Positions 58,601-64,000 of a stretch of DNA of 64,000 nucleotides are shown one piece after another (positions within the stretch are counted from its first letter, which is position 1; the number at the start of each line of letters is the position of its first letter). This stretch comes from Parus major (taxonomy: Eukaryota > Chordata > Aves > Passeriformes > Paridae): NCBI RefSeq assembly GCF_001522545.3, contig NC_031772.1, forward strand, positions 4,365,787 through 4,429,786. Direction: 5' to 3'. The notes under the pieces were generated by a model. The model was not told the DNA's origin and did no database searches. It worked only from the letters and a program-made list of their open reading frames with translations. Made by a program: the position numbers and the translations under genes.

Positions 58601-61127
58601 CCAAACAAACCAGATTTCTGCTCAACCCAATTTCTTCAGCAGCTACGAGTCCATGACCTAATTCATGAGTCAGAGTTTAGACACCTGCAAGATGCAAATT
58701 CCCAGAGTAGAAGGTGGCCTTGGCAACTTCTCATACAGCTCCTCACAGAGGCAAAAATCAGGTTGCTGCAAGAAATAAAGAAAAGGGGGAACCTTTGATC
58801 TTTTCTCAGGGATATTCAGAAGCTCTGGTGGTGGCTGCTGTTGGCAACTCCTCAGCAAAGGCTGTGGATCAGTGGATCTGAGGTTTCACCCACGTCTCTC
58901 CCTCTCCTTTTTTCCCCAGGGTGCCACGCACGGCACTGCAGCTCTGGTTTGTGTCATCCTGTTGACTCTGTAAATCTGGATGCTCTAAAATGAGGCTCTT
59001 TCCTTAAGCAGCTGAAGGAGTCAGCTCCAGCAATCAGTGGGGAGCTCAGTTAAAAGTCAGGTCATTGGCAGGAATTGTCAATTATGGCAATTCCCAAACT
59101 AGGAATCCATATTTTTATCAGTACCACCCATATGAAACTAACAAAAGCAGGTAAACAGGAAGAAATCACAGAGGAAATCACATCAGGATTCACATCAGTC
59201 TGTAAATCCTCCTGAAGAAGCTTTTCCCTTTCCTTACATTTCCCCGTTTTTATCCCAAGTTTCTGTTCCATGTTGATACCAGGCAAATTTATTATGGTTG
59301 TTATTGAAAAAAATGAGAGCTAGAAATTTTTATTCACTGCCACTTTTCATGCAGTGCCAGATTAAGATAGATTAAGTCTCCGGCTTCAACTACATGATGG
59401 AAGATATTACTACATCTTAAATCACTATTATTTTGTGTTTTAATTCTGAATTCTAAATGTTTTGCTATTTGATCTGGACATAGTTTATCCAAGATTAAAT
59501 AGTTCTGTGAAATAACATGAAACAAGCAAGAATCTTATCATATCTAAAGAACTATATAGGCTAAAGCCCATGAATAAAATATGATTACAGCTCAATGTAT
59601 AAGAAAAATTCATCCAGCAGAGCAATAATTCAATACCAAAAAAAAGTAGGAAAAATCAAGTGGTTACAAAACATTTCAAAGCCATAGGATGTCACTCACT
59701 CAGATGTTTGAAACAAGACTTTTTAAAATGCCTAAGATGATTAAATCTTTGACATGGCAGCGTGCAAAAAAGAGACATAGGGCAGGCCTAGTGCTCGAAT
59801 TTCAATTTCTCTGACAAGGAAGCACCAGGCTGGAAGAGCTGCAGAGTTCCCAACTACTATTCCTAGTTATTTTTCTGCTCTGCACAGGTAAATAGTTAAA
59901 GCTTTTCTTTCAAGTCATCAGAAAAGGAGTAAGAGATACCCAATAGCAACATGTCAGTGTAAGTGCTGTCCATAAACCCTCTCAACAGAGCTGCTGGTGA
60001 AAAGGTAAATGTAATAACTGTAAAAATATTCTATTGAGCAGGATAAATCAATTCTGTGTCAGCAAAAGTGACACAATATGAAATAATGTTTCTGGGGACG
60101 TTCCCCATGGCTCCTTTTGCACTTTCTTCCCAGCCATTCCCAGTAAAGCCTAAAAAAAGGAAATTCTCCTCTGGTTTATTTTTCATATAAGCCAGAGAAC
60201 AGAACATGAAGGACAAGAGAGGTGAGTTGGCTCCTCAAGCTCACTGAGCAAGTGATTTGCTCTAACAGGATCAAGCAAAGTGTAACACAGAAACAGTGAG
60301 TTACTGGGAAAGGTGGGTAAACAAACTACAGGTTCCTGGATAAAAGAGCTGTGATGAGAAAAAAGCAGAAAAATCAAGACTGAGATAGTCCAAAAAGGTC
60401 AGACACATGACTTTCACATTTATGAAACATTTTTTCTTTAAACCATTGCGTGATTAGCTTTTTCGAAATTGCCATTTTCCTGAACTTTTAGAAATATCAC
60501 ACGAAACAAAGACAACCTCATCCTAAGAAATTAAGATATTATTAATTTCTACATTAAAATGCATTGTGCCACCTATTGCTGCAATTTCTTCTTCCTGGAA
60601 CACCACTTGGTAAATTAAAATGTAAATTTGGCTGCTTCAATCACTCTCAGCACATATGGAAACACTGAGTGCATCCAGGATCCAAGAGGTTTTCCATCCA
60701 ACATTTAAATAGCAGGAAAAGCAAAAATAAAACTTAAAAAAAAAATAACTTGAAAAGTTTTTCTGTAATTTACAAAGGAGGTGCTGCCATTTATAGCCAA
60801 GGGTTCCATCCCAGGTGCTCAGGAGTGGAGGGGCTGCCCCTGGAGCAGCTCTGGGCTCTTCCCAGGGGTTCTCTGTCTGACCTGGGGCTGTCCCACCCAA
60901 AAAGAGCAGATGTAGCTGCTGATCCCACAGACACAGCACAATTCCAGCCCTTCCTGATGCCTTAGGATTTTTGCTTTTATATTTTCCATTTGCTTGTAAC
61001 CCTGCAGTTCTTTAGTGCAGAACTCTGAACTCCATATCCAGTGTGATCTGCTGTGTTCCCACTTTGGTCAGACACAGCAATTCCTCTCCAGGCCTGGCAA
61101 TCAAGGACACCTCACTGCCTCAGGCCT

Positions 61128-61402
61128 TGAGAAATGTAAATAAAAGTGGGTTTGGGGCAGCAAAATTGGGGTAAATGACTTCATTACCTGAAGCTGGAAT
61201 TGGAAGATTTGCCCCCAAAATGCAAATGGACCAAACTTATAAAAATATGAAAACCTGTGACCTATCATCTATTTTTTGGGTCTAGCCCCTGGGGGCTTTA
61301 ATCTGCCTGCAATGTACCTGAAGGCCCTTCAATAAATATTCCTGCTTTTTAGTCCCTTAATTCTGTCTGGCCTCTGGTTTTAGGTAGCCCAAAAAGACAT
61401 CA
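61128..61402 (+). mobile_element. Probable solo LTR of an avian ERV (ERVL-like)
   Basis: A 275-bp segment begins TGAGAAATG and ends GACATCA, giving TGA...TCA termini as expected for an LTR. It contains a TATA-like box TATAAAAA at 61238-61245 and a poly(A) signal AATAAA at 61331-61336 in LTR-like spacing, then a T-rich tract and a GTCTGGCCTCTGG phrase typical of avian ERV LTR ends. No internal retroviral sequence or second LTR is in the window. I could not find a convincing target-site duplication, perhaps because the 3' side has become a tandem repeat. Confidence 0.55.
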
Positions 61403-61410
61403 CCCCAGCA

Positions 61411-61575
61411 CTGAGAGGATTTTGGGAGTGCTGAGAGGATTTTGGGAGCCCTGAGAAGATTTTGGGAGCACTGAGAGGATTTTGGGAGCACTGAGAGGAT
61501 TTTGGGAGCCCTGAGAAGATTTTGGGAGCACTGAGAGGATTTTGGGAGCCCTGAGAAGATTTTGGGAGCGCTGAG
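61411..61575 (+). repeat. Minisatellite, 20-bp unit, 8 copies plus a partial
   Basis: Eight uninterrupted 20-bp copies of ctgagaggattttgggagca from 61411 to 61570, then ctgag. Variants (agaggat or agaagat; gcc, gca, gtg or gcg ends) are arranged so that the pair gaggat-gcc then gaagat recurs three times, showing higher-order duplication. It starts 8 bp after the end of the LTR-like element. Confidence 0.95.
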
Positions 61576-63221
61576 CCCACCTGGCCAGGGGACACCTGGG
61601 CTAAGGGGACTGGGCAGGTGGGGGTGGCACTTCCAGCCCCAGGCAGGGATGGTTTCATGGCATAAGAGGATTTCACTCCTGGCTCCAGTTTCTCCTGGAA
61701 TTGTGTGGGTTTGCACCCTGGCTCAGGGTGGATTTGGGAGCCAAACACCCCAACCCCAGCTGAAGGCGTTCCCAACCTCAGTCCAAAATGCAAAACCAGA
61801 ACAGGGAAAGAATTATGGAAATGGATTCAGTCGTGTGAAATCATTTCAGGTTGCATTAATCATGTTGCACAGTCTTAATTGGTCTCTTTTAAAAATTAAA
61901 GGTTAAGTGCATTATTTCCCTAAAGTGAGCACAAACTATTGATTATCTTCAATCTGAAAATGAATTCAGTTATTTGATATATTTTACATATATTAAAACT
62001 CTCCCTTTTAAAAGCTTTGAAGAGAACTACTTGAGATAAGACATCTCTACCATCCTATCCCTCTCTAGTTCATGGCCCCTGTAATTAAGAATTTAAAGGA
62101 CTTCAGAAACAAAAAGTTGTTAATTTTATCTTAAACACAGCAGCTGTTTAAGACTGAATTTGGACTTTTCCTTTACTATCCTTTTGTCAATAACAAGTTA
62201 CATTCTCAAATGTAGTTTAAGTAACTGGATTATGTAGTTTAATTGTCAACACTATTCAGTGTTTCTTTTCCCTAAACCTATATCAATGGGATGGAAAAAT
62301 TCAAATTATGACCTTTAACACACATCTATCCACGTTGTTTGCTCCCTGTGAGCAATTTGCAGATTCTAACTTAAAAGAAAAAAAAATCAGGTGCTTGCAA
62401 ATATGCTAAAAGTAATTTCCAAAACTTGAATGTCCTTGGCTTACTTTAGTCATTTTCAGGGACAGAATGAAAAATGAGTATTTCCTCTAGAGGGCTTCAG
62501 GATCTGTATTATTTCCCAAGTCTGAGTTATATTGCACTGAGTGGCTGCACTAGAGAGGGTCAGAGAGGCTCCTTGCTGTTCTGATTCCTCCTGCTTTGGG
62601 CAAAAATCCTCACACTTAATGGAGTGCAGAGGTCAGACCCTGATGATCCCACCATGATTTGTGTCCTCACTTCCCAGTGCTGCTGTGAGAATCCAGAACT
62701 GATGGTTATGTGATTATTTTTACTAGAAATGCTGAAGTTAATCAGTTTGCACTTTGGTTTTTCTTGCAATTTTGCTCCTCATGAGAACCAGTACTTTTTT
62801 TAAAGTCCATCTTAGTGCCATACTAATATGAATTCAAAATTTAACAGAACTATCTAAAGCAATGCACATATGAACACTCATACATCAAATAAATGATGAT
62901 GATATCATTATTTTTAATTTTTCTCTAAGGCTGTATTGTGATAATCCTGCTAACCAAGCATCTGATGCAGAATTTATACACTAATATAAAATTTAATTGA
63001 AATTCAGGACTCCAAACCTAACCACTTTACTATTTCCACCAAAAATCCTAGGCTTGATCAGCCAAGATATTCTGCTTTACATTTTGTCATTTTCCTCTGT
63101 TTTTGTGCAAAACTTTGTACTTTTTATGTCCACCTTACTCCTGAGCCACTGTTGTTCACTACCTCCCAGCAGCTCCTATTTCAGGTTAAATCCTTGAGTT
63201 ACAGGAAATCTTTTTGAGATG

Positions 63222-63340
63222 CATCTCAAGAAGCACTTGGACAACGCTCTCAGGCATTTTTGGGATTTTGGGGGATGGTCCTGTGCAGTGCCAGGAGCTG
63301 ATCCTGGTGGGTCCCTTCCAACTTGACATATTCTGTGATT
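63222..63340 (+). mobile_element. CR1-like LINE 3' fragment
   Basis: Reads cacttggacaacgctctcag, then gtcctgtgcagtgccaggag, atcctggtgggtcccttcca and acatattctgtgatt, in the order of a CR1 3' end in sense orientation. A short internal segment after ggagctga appears deleted relative to the copy at 27495. Confidence 0.75.
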
Positions 63341-64000
63341 GTTTAATTTCATAACTGAAACACCTGCCAGCCTGTACAGCTCTCCAAACCAAGAACATTT
63401 TCTTTTAGAGTGTAAGTTTAATTAGATTTATCTTCCTGGTTGTCAGGTAATTGGAACCCGTGGAAATCATAACCAGATCTAAAGTTCCTACTCAGAGATC
63501 TCCTCTTCCATGGAAAAGACCACAAAGGTATCTGGAAAATATTATTTTATGAGTTCTGGTGGGATTTTGGAGGGCCCTACCCCTGGTGCCAGCCATTATT
63601 TAACACAGGAAGCGCTGCAGCGATGATTTGTGAGAGTGTGGCCTTGATCCAACCAAGAACTGAAGTGCCTGCCTCACTTCTCTGTAAAATGCTAATCCTC
63701 CAATTGATTTCACGGGAATATTCATGATTCAAATCAAACTTAAGTGCTCTGCTGGAGCCCTGCCAGAGCAGGCTGAGCAGTGCAGGGCTGAGCCCACACT
63801 GGCCAAAGCTTTGGAGATGGTGCCATCCAATTTCACAGATGGAAATTCATGTCTCTGCAAGGACATCCCACTGAAAATTTATTCCTCACTTAGAGCCTCT
63901 TCCATTTTGAAGGACCCCCACAGGAATTAATGTCTCCCCTGATACTTCCTGGTACACATGAGCACCAATTTCCTCAGTAAAGATGATTTTTGGTAGTGTA

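Noticed and set aside
61357..61793. 119- and 137-codon minus-strand frames with repeated SSQ-type motifs
   Set aside because: The repeated peptides are translation of the 20-bp minisatellite and adjoining LTR-like sequence.

Overview
The window is vertebrate nuclear DNA, almost certainly from a bird and quite possibly a passerine. It is mostly AT-rich intron. Several decayed fragments resemble avian CR1 LINE 3' ends, and there are two LTR-like segments. Seven short exons sit on the minus strand with normal GT-AG splice sites. There is no bacterial-type gene density, operon, rRNA, tRNA or CRISPR array. The organism call rests on the CR1-like repeats, the compact introns and the repeat style, not on a database match.

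The only gene I can support is CNKSR2 (connector enhancer of kinase suppressor of Ras 2, also CNK2 or MAGUIN), minus strand, partial at both ends. Seven consecutive coding exons join in frame into 249 codons: 49416-49579 (SAM domain), 29577-29779 and 28230-28317 (CRIC domain), 21895-21936, 19318-19437 (end of CRIC, linker, first residues of the PDZ domain), 10615-10674 and 6172-6240 (PDZ core). The first coding exon should lie beyond position 64000, and the rest of the PDZ, the PH domain and the C-terminal part before position 1. The product is a scaffold that links Ras/Raf/MAPK signalling to membranes and, in neurons, to the postsynaptic density.

Layout from left to right: 1-6171 is the intron after the last visible exon, with two CR1-like relics, a POU-octamer and homeobox-rich stretch near 1.1-1.4 kb, and a 122-bp trinucleotide run 22 bp from the exon edge. 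6241-10614 holds a 25-bp minisatellite and a 40-bp array interrupted by a 468-N assembly gap. 10675-19317 holds two perfect palindromes. 19438-29576 holds short introns with CR1 relics. 29780-49415 is a 19.6-kb intron with an LTR-like segment, a 20-bp minisatellite and a perfect 15-bp-stem hairpin. 49580-64000 is part of the first coding intron, with CR1 relics, an LTR-like element abutting a second 20-bp minisatellite, and a GC-rich patch with a 187-codon open frame that is probably chance.

I did not find an undescribed multi-gene system. The points most worth a second look are the tandem repeats flanking the PDZ exon, the collapsed CCAAT-bearing array, an apparent excess of exact POU octamers, the perfect palindromes, and the clustering of amino-acid differences in two exons while their neighbours are unchanged. 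Comparisons with mammalian CNKSR2 and CNKSR3 are from memory of the families.
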